The position numbers and the translations under genes are program-made. This document shows, piece after piece, positions 1 through 7,092 of a stretch of DNA of 9,545 bases. The stretch lies in the NCBI GenBank assembly GCA_026991005.1, contig JALXCH010000668.1, positions 1 to 9,545 on the forward strand. The letters run 5' to 3'. Origin of the DNA: Calditrichia bacterium (GTDB lineage: Bacteria > Calditrichota > Calditrichia > RBG-13-44-9). Under the pieces are notes generated by a model that was not told where the DNA came from, did not search any database, and saw only the letters and a list, made by a program, of their open reading frames with translations. Each line of letters starts with the position of its first letter. Within the stretch, counting starts at the first letter, position 1.

Positions 1-59
1 GGGAAGATGAATTGGAACTGGTTGCCCGGGCAGTCAATACAGTCATGAATAATACGTAA
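1..59 (+). CDS. 3' end of an upstream gene, possibly selA (partial)
   Basis: Only the last 18 sense codons and the TAA stop (57-59) are inside the window, read in the frame that starts at base 3. The visible tail is acidic, then helical (EDELELVARAVNTVMNNT). It ends 45 bases before the selB start on the same strand, with no terminator between, so the two genes are probably co-transcribed. L-seryl-tRNA(Sec) selenium transferase (SelA) is the classic upstream partner of selB. SelA proteins commonly finish with an acidic stretch followed by an amphipathic helix of this kind. The identity is an inference from context; 18 residues are too few to prove it. That a coding tail is present is fairly safe. 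Confidence 0.5.
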   Translation, partial: EDELELVARAVNTVMNNT

Positions 60-104
60 AATTATTCCAGGTAGCGAAGAATAGTATTGGGCATACGGAG
101 AGAA

Positions 105-2039
105 ATGAAAGAAACCATGAGACAGTATGTAATCGGCACGGCCGGGCATATCGATCACGGTAAAACGGCTCTGGTTCAGGCGCTTACCGGCGTAAATACC
201 GATCGCCTCAAAGAGGAACAGGAGCGAGGAATTACCATCGACCTGGGATTTGCGCATCTCTCGGAGAATGTAACCATTATCGATGTGCCGGGCCACGAGC
301 GGTTAATTAAAAATATGGTAGCAGGCGTCAGCACCATCGATCTGGTGTTATTTGTTGTGGCGGCAGATGATGGAATCATGCCCCAAACCCGCGAACATCT
401 GGATATTGTAACCTTGCTGGGGATTCGCAACGGGGTGTTTGTCATTACGAAAATCGATCTGGTAGAGAAGGAATGGGTGGATCTGGTGGAAGAGGAATTG
501 CGTGCTTTGCTGCAAAATACCGATTTCGCCGATGCCCCCATTTTACGCACATCGACGGTTAAGAATATCGGCATCGAGGAGTTGCGCCGGACCATCGCCC
601 GGCGGCTGGAATCGGTACCGGAACGCCAGGATGATGGGATTTTCCGGGAGCCCATCGATCGGGTGTTTGTGAAAGCCGGTTTTGGGGCAGTGATTACCGG
701 CAGTGTGCTCTCGGGGAGTATCTCGGTGGGGGATGAGGTGGAAATCCTTCCGGAGAAACTCCCGGCACGCATTCGGGGATTGCAAACGCACGATCATCCG
801 GTGGAGGCGGTGTACGCGGGATATCGGGCAGCCCTCAATCTGGCCGGGGTGAATCATACTCAGCTTCGCCGCGGGCAGGTGATTACCTTACCCGGCTACT
901 ACCAGCCGGTGGAAATTTTAAATGCCCGCCTCCGGGTGCTGAAAGGTACCGAGATTCCCATAAAAAATCAGATGCGGTTGCGAATCCATATCCATACGGA
1001 AGAGGTAATTGGGCGCGTCATCCTGCCGGAGCGAAAAATTCTGGCTCCCGGAGAAAGCGATTTCGTCCAGATCCGCCTGGAAAAACCCATCTACGCCGGT
1101 TTTCGCGACCGCTTTATTGTACGGCAGTACTCTCCTCAAATCACTCTGGGTGGGGGAGTGGTGCTGCAAACCAATCCTCCCAAATTTCGCAAAAAATTCC
1201 TGGAACAGTTCCGGGATGTGTTACAGGCATTGGAGAGTCCCCGACCGGAAGAACGCATTCCGGCAATTTTCCCCATTGTTCCCCTTGCACCCCTCTCCTC
1301 CCGGGACATTCAACTCCAGGCTGGAATTCACCAGAACGAAATCGAACCTTATTTGAAGAAATTGCTGGATAGAGAAAAAATTTTTCGCGTGGAACAGGGG
1401 CGGGAAATTCTGTATTACTCCCGTGCCCAGGTGGAATATGTATTACAACGAATTGAACACATACTGGAGCAGTTCCATCAGGAAAACCCGGCATTGCCGG
1501 GCATGCCGTTGCGGGAGATTCGCAGTAAATTAGGCGACCGGTTTCCCGAAGAAGCCGTTGCGCTGGCGGTGAACCAGGGTACCACCTGGCAGCGGGTGAA
1601 GCAGGAGGGAGAGGCCTTTTCCCTTAAAGCGTTTGTTCCGAAAATATCTGCTAAATTACAGCAAGAGCTGGATGCGGTGGAAGAGGCTTACCGAAAGGCT
1701 GGGTTTGCACCCCCGACACCAGCCGAGGTGGCAGAACAAATGGAAATTCAAGAGGCCCAGGTTCGCGAGCGATTGCGGCTGCTAATTCAACAGGGAAAGG
1801 TCGAGTTTGCTGAGGAGAAAGTGTATTTCCATCGGCAGGCGGTAGAGCAGGCAATTGAAGTGCTCCGGAATTATTTCTCAAACCAGCCCAGTATTACCGT
1901 GTCCCAATTTCGGGAGTTGCTCAATACCACCCGAAAATACGCCTTACCGTTATTGAGCTGGCTGGATAATCATGGGTACACCCGGCGGGAAGGAGATGTG
2001 CGGGTTCCGGGGCAGAAACTGACCTCCGGCACCGCTTAA
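105..2039 (+). CDS. selB: Selenocysteine-specific translation elongation factor SelB
   Basis: SelB is a cytoplasmic GTPase that binds selenocysteinyl-tRNA(Sec). It delivers the tRNA to ribosomes paused at a UGA codon followed by a SECIS hairpin, in place of EF-Tu. All G-motifs are visible, counted from the ATG at 105: G1 GHIDHGKT (14-21), the RGITID switch (41-46), G3 DVPGHE (60-65) and G4 TKID (115-118). The VNTDRLKEEQERGITIDLGF stretch is typical of SelB rather than EF-Tu. EF-Tu-like beta-barrel domains follow, then a C-terminal half of about 250 residues consistent with the winged-helix repeats that read the SECIS element. The length of 644 residues is near the family norm. The ATG at 105 has GGAG at 97-100. 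Alternatives in the same frame are TTG at 87 and ATG at 117; the conserved region begins just after 117, so all three are compatible. Confidence 0.95.
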   Translation: MKETMRQYVIGTAGHIDHGKTALVQALTGVNTDRLKEEQERGITIDLGFAHLSENVTIIDVPGHERLIKNMVAGVSTIDLVLFVVAADDGIMPQTREHLDIVTLLGIRNGVFVITKIDLVEKEWVDLVEEELRALLQNTDFADAPILRTSTVKNIGIEELRRTIARRLESVPERQDDGIFREPIDRVFVKAGFGAVITGSVLSGSISVGDEVEILPEKLPARIRGLQTHDHPVEAVYAGYRAALNLAGVNHTQLRRGQVITLPGYYQPVEILNARLRVLKGTEIPIKNQMRLRIHIHTEEVIGRVILPERKILAPGESDFVQIRLEKPIYAGFRDRFIVRQYSPQITLGGGVVLQTNPPKFRKKFLEQFRDVLQALESPRPEERIPAIFPIVPLAPLSSRDIQLQAGIHQNEIEPYLKKLLDREKIFRVEQGREILYYSRAQVEYVLQRIEHILEQFHQENPALPGMPLREIRSKLGDRFPEEAVALAVNQGTTWQRVKQEGEAFSLKAFVPKISAKLQQELDAVEEAYRKAGFAPPTPAEVAEQMEIQEAQVRERLRLLIQQGKVEFAEEKVYFHRQAVEQAIEVLRNYFSNQPSITVSQFRELLNTTRKYALPLLSWLDNHGYTRREGDVRVPGQKLTSGTA

Positions 2040-2050
2040 TCCCAAAACCA

Positions 2051-2091
2051 CAGATAATCGAAAAGGGGGTAGGTAATACCCCCTTTATCTG
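2051..2091. terminator. Bidirectional intrinsic terminator between selB and dxs
   Basis: An inverted repeat lies in the gap between two converging genes. The core stem pairs GGGGGTA (2065-2071) with TACCCCC (2077-2083) around a five-base loop. It is extended by AAA/TTT and, past a six-base bulge on one side, by CAGAT (2051-2055) with ATCTG (2087-2091). Downstream on the plus strand the DNA is T-rich (GTTTCCGTTTTG). On the minus strand the stem is followed by TTTTCGATT. It can therefore end transcription of both selB and dxs. Confidence 0.75.
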
Positions 2092-2138
2092 TTTCCGTTT
2101 TGTTTGAACTTTTCTTTGATGTGTAATTTTTAAATTTT

Positions 2139-4073
2139 CTATTTGCCCAAAATTTTTCTTAACCGGGAAGTTTTTTGCCGGGAAATAGGTTTATCATCGG
2201 TAAGATTGATCTCCTCGAGAATCCATTCCGCAATTTTATCGGAGGTTAATCCGCACATTTCCAGCAGTGTGTGGCGTGGCCCATGTTCGATGAATTCATC
2301 GGGAATACCGCGGGTAAAAAGCGGGAGTGAAATGTGGTGTTCTTTCATGAACCTGGCAATTTTACTGCCAAAACCACCTTCGATGCTATTTTCTTCGATG
2401 GTGAACACGAAATGATGCCGGGCTAATAATTGATTTAGCAAACCGCCGTCGATGGGCTTGATGAACCGGCAATTGACGATAGTGGGCTGGATGCCCTGGC
2501 TTTGTAAGATGCGCGCTGCCCGCTGGCTCTCGGATACCATGGCGCCCACAGCCAGAATCAGCACATCTTTCCCTTCTTCCACTACTTCCCAGCTACCAAT
2601 GGCAATTTTCTGGAAATCCTGCTGAAAATCGACCAGGTCGGGGGCTTTATCGCGGGGATAGCGAATGGCAAAAGGATAGCGATCCTGAGTGAGTGCCGTA
2701 AAGAGTAAATCGCGCAGTTCCTGTCCGTTTTTGGGTGCTGTTAGAATTAAATCCGGTACGGTATTCAGGTAGGTCAAGTCGAAGTTTCCGTGATGGGTCG
2801 GTCCATCCTCGCCTACCAGTCCGCCCCGATCCAGCGCAAAGATCACCGGAAGTTTTTGTAACGCCACATCATGGATGATCTGGTCGTAAGCTCGCTGTAA
2901 AAAGGTGGAATAAATGGCTGCCACCGGTCGCATTCCATTGGCTGCAAGACCCGCTGCGAAAGTCACGGCATGTCCTTCGGCAATGCCTACATCAAAGAAC
3001 CGTTCCGGGAATTTTTCGGCAAATTCGCTCAAGCCGGTGCCATCGCTCATGGCTGCCGTAATGGCACACAGTCGGTCGGTTTTTTCAGCCAGTTGAATCA
3101 TGGTTTTACCGAATATCTGTGTGTAGGAAAGGAAGGTTTCTTTTTTAGTCCCGGAGGATGCAGCGGAAGCAATGGGTTTAATGCCGTGGTATTTGTGCGG
3201 ATATTTTTCTGCTTCCAGGTATCCTTTTCCTTTTTTGGTTAGTACGTGAAGCAAAATAGGTCCCGGTAAATCTTTAATATTTTTCAAGGTGGTGAGCAGT
3301 TCATCCAGATCATGCCCATTTACCGGGCCAAAATACCGAAATCCCAGGTCTTCAAAAAACATCCCCGGCAAAATCAGCGACTTGATGCTCTCCTGTGTTT
3401 TTCGAGCCAGAGTACGCAATTTGTCAGTGAGGGGAGGGATTTTTGCGGTTAAGTCCCAGACCTGGTTTTTAATTTTCTGGTAAAAGGGATTGGTAATGAT
3501 GGCATTCAAATAATTGGCAATGGCTCCCACGTTGGGGGAGATGGACATGTTATTATCGTTCAGAATCACCAGCATATTGCGTCCGGACTGACCGGCGTTG
3601 TTTAAACCTTCGTAGGCCAGGCCGCCCGTTAACGAGCCATCGCCGATGATGGCTACTACTTTGTAATCTTCACCCCGTAAATCCCGTGCTGTGGCAAATC
3701 CCAATGCCGCAGAAATAGAGGTGCTGGCGTGTCCGGCTCCGAACACATCGTAGGGGCTTTCCTCCCGTTTCAAAAACCCGCTGATGCCTCCCAGTTGCCG
3801 GATGTTTTGCAGGGCTTCCCGACGTCCGGTAAGCACTTTATGGGCATACGCCTGATGTCCCACATCCCAGATTAATAAATTCCGTGGTGTATTGTACACA
3901 TAGTGGAGGGCAATGGTTAATTCCACCACCCCCAGGCTGGAAGCAAAATGCCCGCCAACTCTGGGGATGATTTCCAGTAAATATTGCCGCAGTTCTTCAG
4001 CTAACTGTTTTAACTCATTGCGATTTAATTTACGCAGGTCTTCCGGATAATTGATGTGAGACAAAATTTCCAT
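2139..4073 (-). CDS. dxs: 1-deoxy-D-xylulose-5-phosphate synthase
   Basis: This cytoplasmic, thiamine-diphosphate-dependent enzyme condenses pyruvate with glyceraldehyde 3-phosphate to give 1-deoxy-D-xylulose 5-phosphate. That is the entry step of the methylerythritol phosphate route to isoprenoids, and the product also feeds thiamine and pyridoxal synthesis in many bacteria. The 644-residue protein is full length for the family. Visible landmarks are the substrate-region histidine in GGHFASSLG (40-48), the WDVGHQAY motif (69-76), the cofactor/Mg-binding GDGSLTGG (144-151) with the downstream LNDNNMSIS, the catalytic glutamate in GIAEGH (E366), and the DRGGLVGEDGPTHHG motif (415-429). The ATG at 4073 is preceded by GGGAG (4083-4087, nine bases upstream). 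A promoter lies at 4111-4140, so the gene is probably transcribed alone. I see no truncation or frameshift. Confidence 0.97.
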   Translation of the reverse strand: MEILSHINYPEDLRKLNRNELKQLAEELRQYLLEIIPRVGGHFASSLGVVELTIALHYVYNTPRNLLIWDVGHQAYAHKVLTGRREALQNIRQLGGISGFLKREESPYDVFGAGHASTSISAALGFATARDLRGEDYKVVAIIGDGSLTGGLAYEGLNNAGQSGRNMLVILNDNNMSISPNVGAIANYLNAIITNPFYQKIKNQVWDLTAKIPPLTDKLRTLARKTQESIKSLILPGMFFEDLGFRYFGPVNGHDLDELLTTLKNIKDLPGPILLHVLTKKGKGYLEAEKYPHKYHGIKPIASAASSGTKKETFLSYTQIFGKTMIQLAEKTDRLCAITAAMSDGTGLSEFAEKFPERFFDVGIAEGHAVTFAAGLAANGMRPVAAIYSTFLQRAYDQIIHDVALQKLPVIFALDRGGLVGEDGPTHHGNFDLTYLNTVPDLILTAPKNGQELRDLLFTALTQDRYPFAIRYPRDKAPDLVDFQQDFQKIAIGSWEVVEEGKDVLILAVGAMVSESQRAARILQSQGIQPTIVNCRFIKPIDGGLLNQLLARHHFVFTIEENSIEGGFGSKIARFMKEHHISLPLFTRGIPDEFIEHGPRHTLLEMCGLTSDKIAEWILEEINLTDDKPISRQKTSRLRKILGK

Positions 4074-4110
4074 AGTTGTTTTCTCCCTTGCGTGATTCGT
4101 AAAACGGCTA

Positions 4111-4140
4111 AATATAAAAGTGATGTTCTGGAAAAATCAA
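4111..4140 (-). promoter_or_regulatory. Predicted sigma70-type promoter of dxs
   Basis: On the minus strand, TTGATT (4135-4140; 4 of 6 to the -35 consensus) is followed after 18 bases by TATATT (4111-4116; 5 of 6 to the -10 consensus). The expected start point is near 4104, giving a leader of about 30 bases that includes the GGGAG ribosome binding site. The spacing and position fit dxs well. Some FCB bacteria use different promoter consensus sequences, which lowers confidence. Confidence 0.5.
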
Positions 4141-4371
4141 CAGAATTCTTGTTCCCGGCTGTTCTCCTGAAGGAGCCAATCCTGTAAACAAAGAGAAAGA
4201 TTTGTTCCTCGGGCAGGAGAAAACGGAAAGATGCATCCCCGCGAATTAACAGAACATTTTACGTTTTTTTTGAAGTGTAGCAAATGTGGGTAGTGATAAG
4301 GTTTTATTATTCTCGGAACAAGCAGGAATTTGTGATGTTGTCTTAAAAAAGGCAAACAATCTGCCAGGAAT
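4141..4371. other. Intergenic stretch without a recognisable gene
   Basis: This stretch lies between the dxs promoter and the terminator of the next minus-strand gene. A 91-codon frame runs across it and into the terminator hairpin, but it has no ribosome binding site and no recognisable protein character. I found no tRNA arms, no riboswitch core such as the thiamine element, and no strong long repeat. There is a short imperfect hairpin near 4158-4177 (CTCCT/AGGAG with GGC/GCC) and an eight-T run near 4264-4271. I assign no function to either. Confidence 0.5.
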
Positions 4372-4408
4372 AAAAAAGAAGCGGCAGAAAATTCCACCGC
4401 TTCTTTTT
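4372..4408 (-). terminator. Intrinsic terminator of the secreted beta-helix protein gene
   Basis: A perfect 12-base-pair stem pairs AAAAAGAAGCGG (4373-4384) with CCGCTTCTTTTT (4397-4408) around a 12-base loop. On the minus strand it is followed by a run of T (complement of 4372-4377). It lies just over 30 bases past the stop codon of the gene that ends at 4441. The structure is nearly symmetrical, so it could also act on the plus strand, but no plus-strand gene ends nearby. It isolates this gene from dxs downstream. Confidence 0.85.
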
Positions 4409-4440
4409 GCACCTGTGTAAAAGAGGAGGTTGTTAGGAGG

Positions 4441-6690
4441 CTATTTCATGAAAATCATTCGCCGGGTTTTCACAAATGGTGCCTCTTGGGCTCCATCCAT
4501 GGGAATGGCAGAAATGCGATAAATGTAAATCCCACTGGAGACGGTGCGGCCTGTTTTGTCTTTTCCGTTCCAGGTGACCTTATGAATTCCTGCCTCGATG
4601 TGTTTATCAACCAGCGTAGCAACTTCCTGGCCCAGAATGTCGAATACCTGAAGTTTTACCTGGCAACCTGTGGGCAAACTATAAGTAATAGTAGTTGAAG
4701 GATTAAATGGATTGGGGAAATTCTGTTCCAGATCGAAATGAAGCGGAAGTGCCAATTCTTCTGTTGGGGTATCGGAGATATCCATTTTGGGAAGTGTATA
4801 TGGAGCATCGTGGTGATAGAGTATGGCAAATCGTCCAATCTTCATGGAATACGCGCGAATGACACCCTTCATCTTAAAATTTCTTTTAATTCTGATGTAT
4901 TTTTTGGGTGCGTGTAATTCGCCCCGGAAGGTGCAGCCTCTCCCAAATTTTATTTTACCTTCTCCGGCAACAGCAATACGAAATTGGCGAGTGTAATCCG
5001 GACCAACGGGATTGATAGTGAACTCTGAATAATTCCGTACTTTCAATTTTCTGGCAATATTAAGATAAACTTTCCCGTTGGAAATATTCACATTAACATG
5101 GGCATATTTTTCTACCACGAATTCATCCACATAGTATGTTCCCGACTGGAGAATAATTGTAGCATATTTGTTCACATGCACTTTGTGATATTGGCCCGGG
5201 GGTAGAGTGAGAGTATCGCCATAAGGGATGTTGATATCGGTAGTTCCCCCGGTAAAAGAAGGCTCTAACATGAAAAATGGAGGCATGAGGGTATCTTCTA
5301 CCGTCCGACCGGTAATAGTGGAAGAACCATAGACAGTTATAGAACTGCCCGCATATACGTTTCCCACAATAGTATTATTCTTATGGATACGCACCCGATC
5401 TAACGCGATTAAATTACCATGAATGGTGCTGGGATATCCTTTCCAGATATAAATATCATCATTACTATAAATATCACCATAAACCGCGTTCACGCCCTTA
5501 AGATTGATATCATCCTCAGCAACCAGCACTGCATTCTCCTGGGACTGTTCTTGGATAGTGGACCAGACATTCTGTCCCTGATGATTCATTCCAACTTCAT
5601 ATAACAGTCCGGTAAAGTAAATTTTATTGTCACCGGTAGAAATATTACCATGGTTTACACTGTGGTAAATTCCATCGTAAATAAGCACGCCGGAGGTGTA
5701 CATAATGTCGGGGATGCCCCCTGTGCCGTCATTATCGGGATGAAAGGTGCGAAGTGCGGGACCTGCATCTCCATAGAGAACCGAGTGCCAGGGTGGGTTC
5801 CAGGGGCTGGCAGGTTCGGGATTAAAATAGTGGATTGCCCAGGAAGCCTGACCGGTAATTGTCCCATGGTCCAGAACATCGGCTTGTGGCAGAACACCAG
5901 GAGAAATACCTCCAGAAGCCTCGAACCCATAATTTTCTGGATCCGGAATATAAATCAGATTGGTACTGGTAAAAATTCCCCGGGTAACCATTCCGATAAC
6001 CGGAGTAGAAGGATCGCCGGGTACCGTGTAATATACATACATCCGTCCTTCTGCTGTTGCATTCAGAAAATGACTGTCGAAAACAATACCACCTTCTACT
6101 GCTTCCGGAGCATGGAATAAGAGGGTTCCATCTGTGCCTGAATCGAACACCACCCCCAATCGAACGTGCTTTAATTCCAGTTCCGATGCCGTTACCCAGG
6201 CACCATCGGTAAATGGAGTCCACATTCCCAGCGGAAGAACCCGAAAATAGGGCATTACATTCCAGTGTCCATCGGGTCGCTCGTTAATCACAATGCGCAA
6301 GTCGAAAGAATCTGGGGCTATTAAAGTACTCAATGTCTGCTGGCTGCGAGACACATAACCCACATCATTGCTCACCAGGAGATGAGCGCCGGGACTATTA
6401 TTCAGAAAAACTCGTAAAGGCAGTAAAACGGTCGAGGTATGATCATCGATGTTTTCGATGACGAAATCAAAAATTCTATCGCCGGTAACGGCCCCGGGAC
6501 GAATCCCGCGCAGAGTAATAGTCCAGGCTGTACCTCCCGATAGATCTAATGTTCCATCACCATGGCCCGTATCGTAATAATAGTAGGCCGAAGCTCCACT
6601 ACCACTAATGGAATCGGCACGGGTAAATCCCGGTATTAAAAAAGCAATTGTGAAGAAAAAAACAAATACACTCCGAAACAATAATTTCAT
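4441..6690 (-). CDS. Exported beta-helix repeat protein with type IX secretion (Por) sorting domain
   Basis: The 749-residue protein starts with a signal peptide: K2, then a hydrophobic run from about 7 to 20, with likely cleavage after TRA (25). Residues 27-255 are beta-rich with many glycines and aromatics; I do not recognise the fold. Residues 391-465 contain short repeats of the form I.GN.YA...I.I....T at 18-20 residue spacing, as in bactofilin-like right-handed beta-helices. Residues 494-630 (LPPGQYH, LQSGTYY, IAVAGEG, GELHAPKK) resemble the region found in PilX-type pilus-associated proteins, often labelled DUF7305. A linker leads to the C-terminal sorting domain (652-749), with NFPNPFNPST, VFDILGQEVATLV and GIYIYR. 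That domain directs type IX secretion and surface attachment or release. AGGAGG lies five bases before the ATG. Function is unknown; a structural or adhesive surface role is an inference. No secretion machinery is encoded nearby. Confidence 0.88.
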   Translation of the reverse strand: MKLLFRSVFVFFFTIAFLIPGFTRADSISGSGASAYYYYDTGHGDGTLDLSGGTAWTITLRGIRPGAVTGDRIFDFVIENIDDHTSTVLLPLRVFLNNSPGAHLLVSNDVGYVSRSQQTLSTLIAPDSFDLRIVINERPDGHWNVMPYFRVLPLGMWTPFTDGAWVTASELELKHVRLGVVFDSGTDGTLLFHAPEAVEGGIVFDSHFLNATAEGRMYVYYTVPGDPSTPVIGMVTRGIFTSTNLIYIPDPENYGFEASGGISPGVLPQADVLDHGTITGQASWAIHYFNPEPASPWNPPWHSVLYGDAGPALRTFHPDNDGTGGIPDIMYTSGVLIYDGIYHSVNHGNISTGDNKIYFTGLLYEVGMNHQGQNVWSTIQEQSQENAVLVAEDDINLKGVNAVYGDIYSNDDIYIWKGYPSTIHGNLIALDRVRIHKNNTIVGNVYAGSSITVYGSSTITGRTVEDTLMPPFFMLEPSFTGGTTDINIPYGDTLTLPPGQYHKVHVNKYATIILQSGTYYVDEFVVEKYAHVNVNISNGKVYLNIARKLKVRNYSEFTINPVGPDYTRQFRIAVAGEGKIKFGRGCTFRGELHAPKKYIRIKRNFKMKGVIRAYSMKIGRFAILYHHDAPYTLPKMDISDTPTEELALPLHFDLEQNFPNPFNPSTTITYSLPTGCQVKLQVFDILGQEVATLVDKHIEAGIHKVTWNGKDKTGRTVSSGIYIYRISAIPMDGAQEAPFVKTRRMIFMK

Positions 6691-6695
6691 ATCAA

Positions 6696-6701
6696 CCTCC
6701 T
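6696..6701 (-). promoter_or_regulatory. Strong ribosome binding site of the secreted protein gene
   Basis: A perfect AGGAGG on the minus strand sits five bases before the ATG at 6690. It fixes this start, which also gives an intact signal peptide. Confidence 0.85.
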
Positions 6702-7092
6702 GGATAATGGGTTTAATAATTTTAAAATTAGGGTATGTATTCGAAGGATTTCAATTCAAATATTTTCGAGAACTTATAAATAGGAAAGATAAAACACCGA
6801 ATTCCTTTTCTAGAGCATATCATAATAAAAAAATTTTTTTGAAAAAAAAGTTGATATAAATCACGCTACGGCTATTTTAACTAATAAAAAGCAGTGGGAT
6901 AAAAAACCATCTTTGTGCCATTGAAATCAACCCAGTTTGTTTCCACGGAATCATATAATTGGACGGATTAGAACATTAAATCATGCTAATTGGGATTATT
7001 CCTGGCATGTCAATCTAAAATACCGGTATTTCGCTACTTCCCGGATCGCCTTTCATTGGTCTAATAACATTCAGGTGCTGAGAACATTTTTC
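6702..7092. other. AT-rich intergenic region between the DnaE-family gene and the secreted protein gene
   Basis: About 390 bases hold no convincing gene or RNA. Visible elements are A7-T7-G-A8 at 6827-6849, an upstream A/T tract that could bend DNA. The minus-strand TAAAAT at 6719-6724 could be a -10 element but lacks a good -35. A perfect palindrome AAATACCGGTATTT lies at 7018-7031, and a minus-strand TTGACA at 7009-7014 lacks a clear -10. The promoter of the secreted protein gene must lie here unless it is read through from the polymerase gene. No intrinsic terminator with a U-run follows the polymerase gene. Plus-strand frames entering this region and running into dnaE look like antisense shadows. 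Confidence 0.5.
7018..7031. repeat. Perfect 14-base palindrome, candidate operator
   Basis: AAATACCGGTATTT is fully self-complementary without a spacer, as in binding sites of dimeric regulators. On the minus strand it lies three bases before the TTGACA hexamer at 7009-7014, a position from which a repressor or activator could act on minus-strand transcription. It could equally be chance or a weak hairpin after the polymerase gene. No regulator gene is visible. Confidence 0.3.

Noticed and set aside
87..104. TTG at 87 as the selB start
   Set aside because: ATG at 105 has a better-placed GGAG, and the extra six residues add nothing conserved. The conserved SelB sequence starts only after residue 117 of the window.
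4074..4371. Possible thiamine riboswitch or selC tRNA gene upstream of dxs
   Set aside because: No thiamine-element core motifs and no tRNA T-arm (GGTTCGAATCC-like) or paired acceptor stem were found. The predicted dxs leader is only about 30 bases.
4137..4412. A 91-codon minus-strand open frame between the secreted-protein gene and dxs
   Set aside because: It starts inside the terminator hairpin of the neighbouring gene and overlaps the dxs -35 element. It has no ribosome binding site, and its composition is not protein-like.
5650..6223. Overlapping frames on both strands within the secreted-protein gene (up to 156 codons)
   Set aside because: They overlap a continuous 749-residue protein with a signal peptide and a clear C-terminal domain. 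The alternative translations lack domain character.
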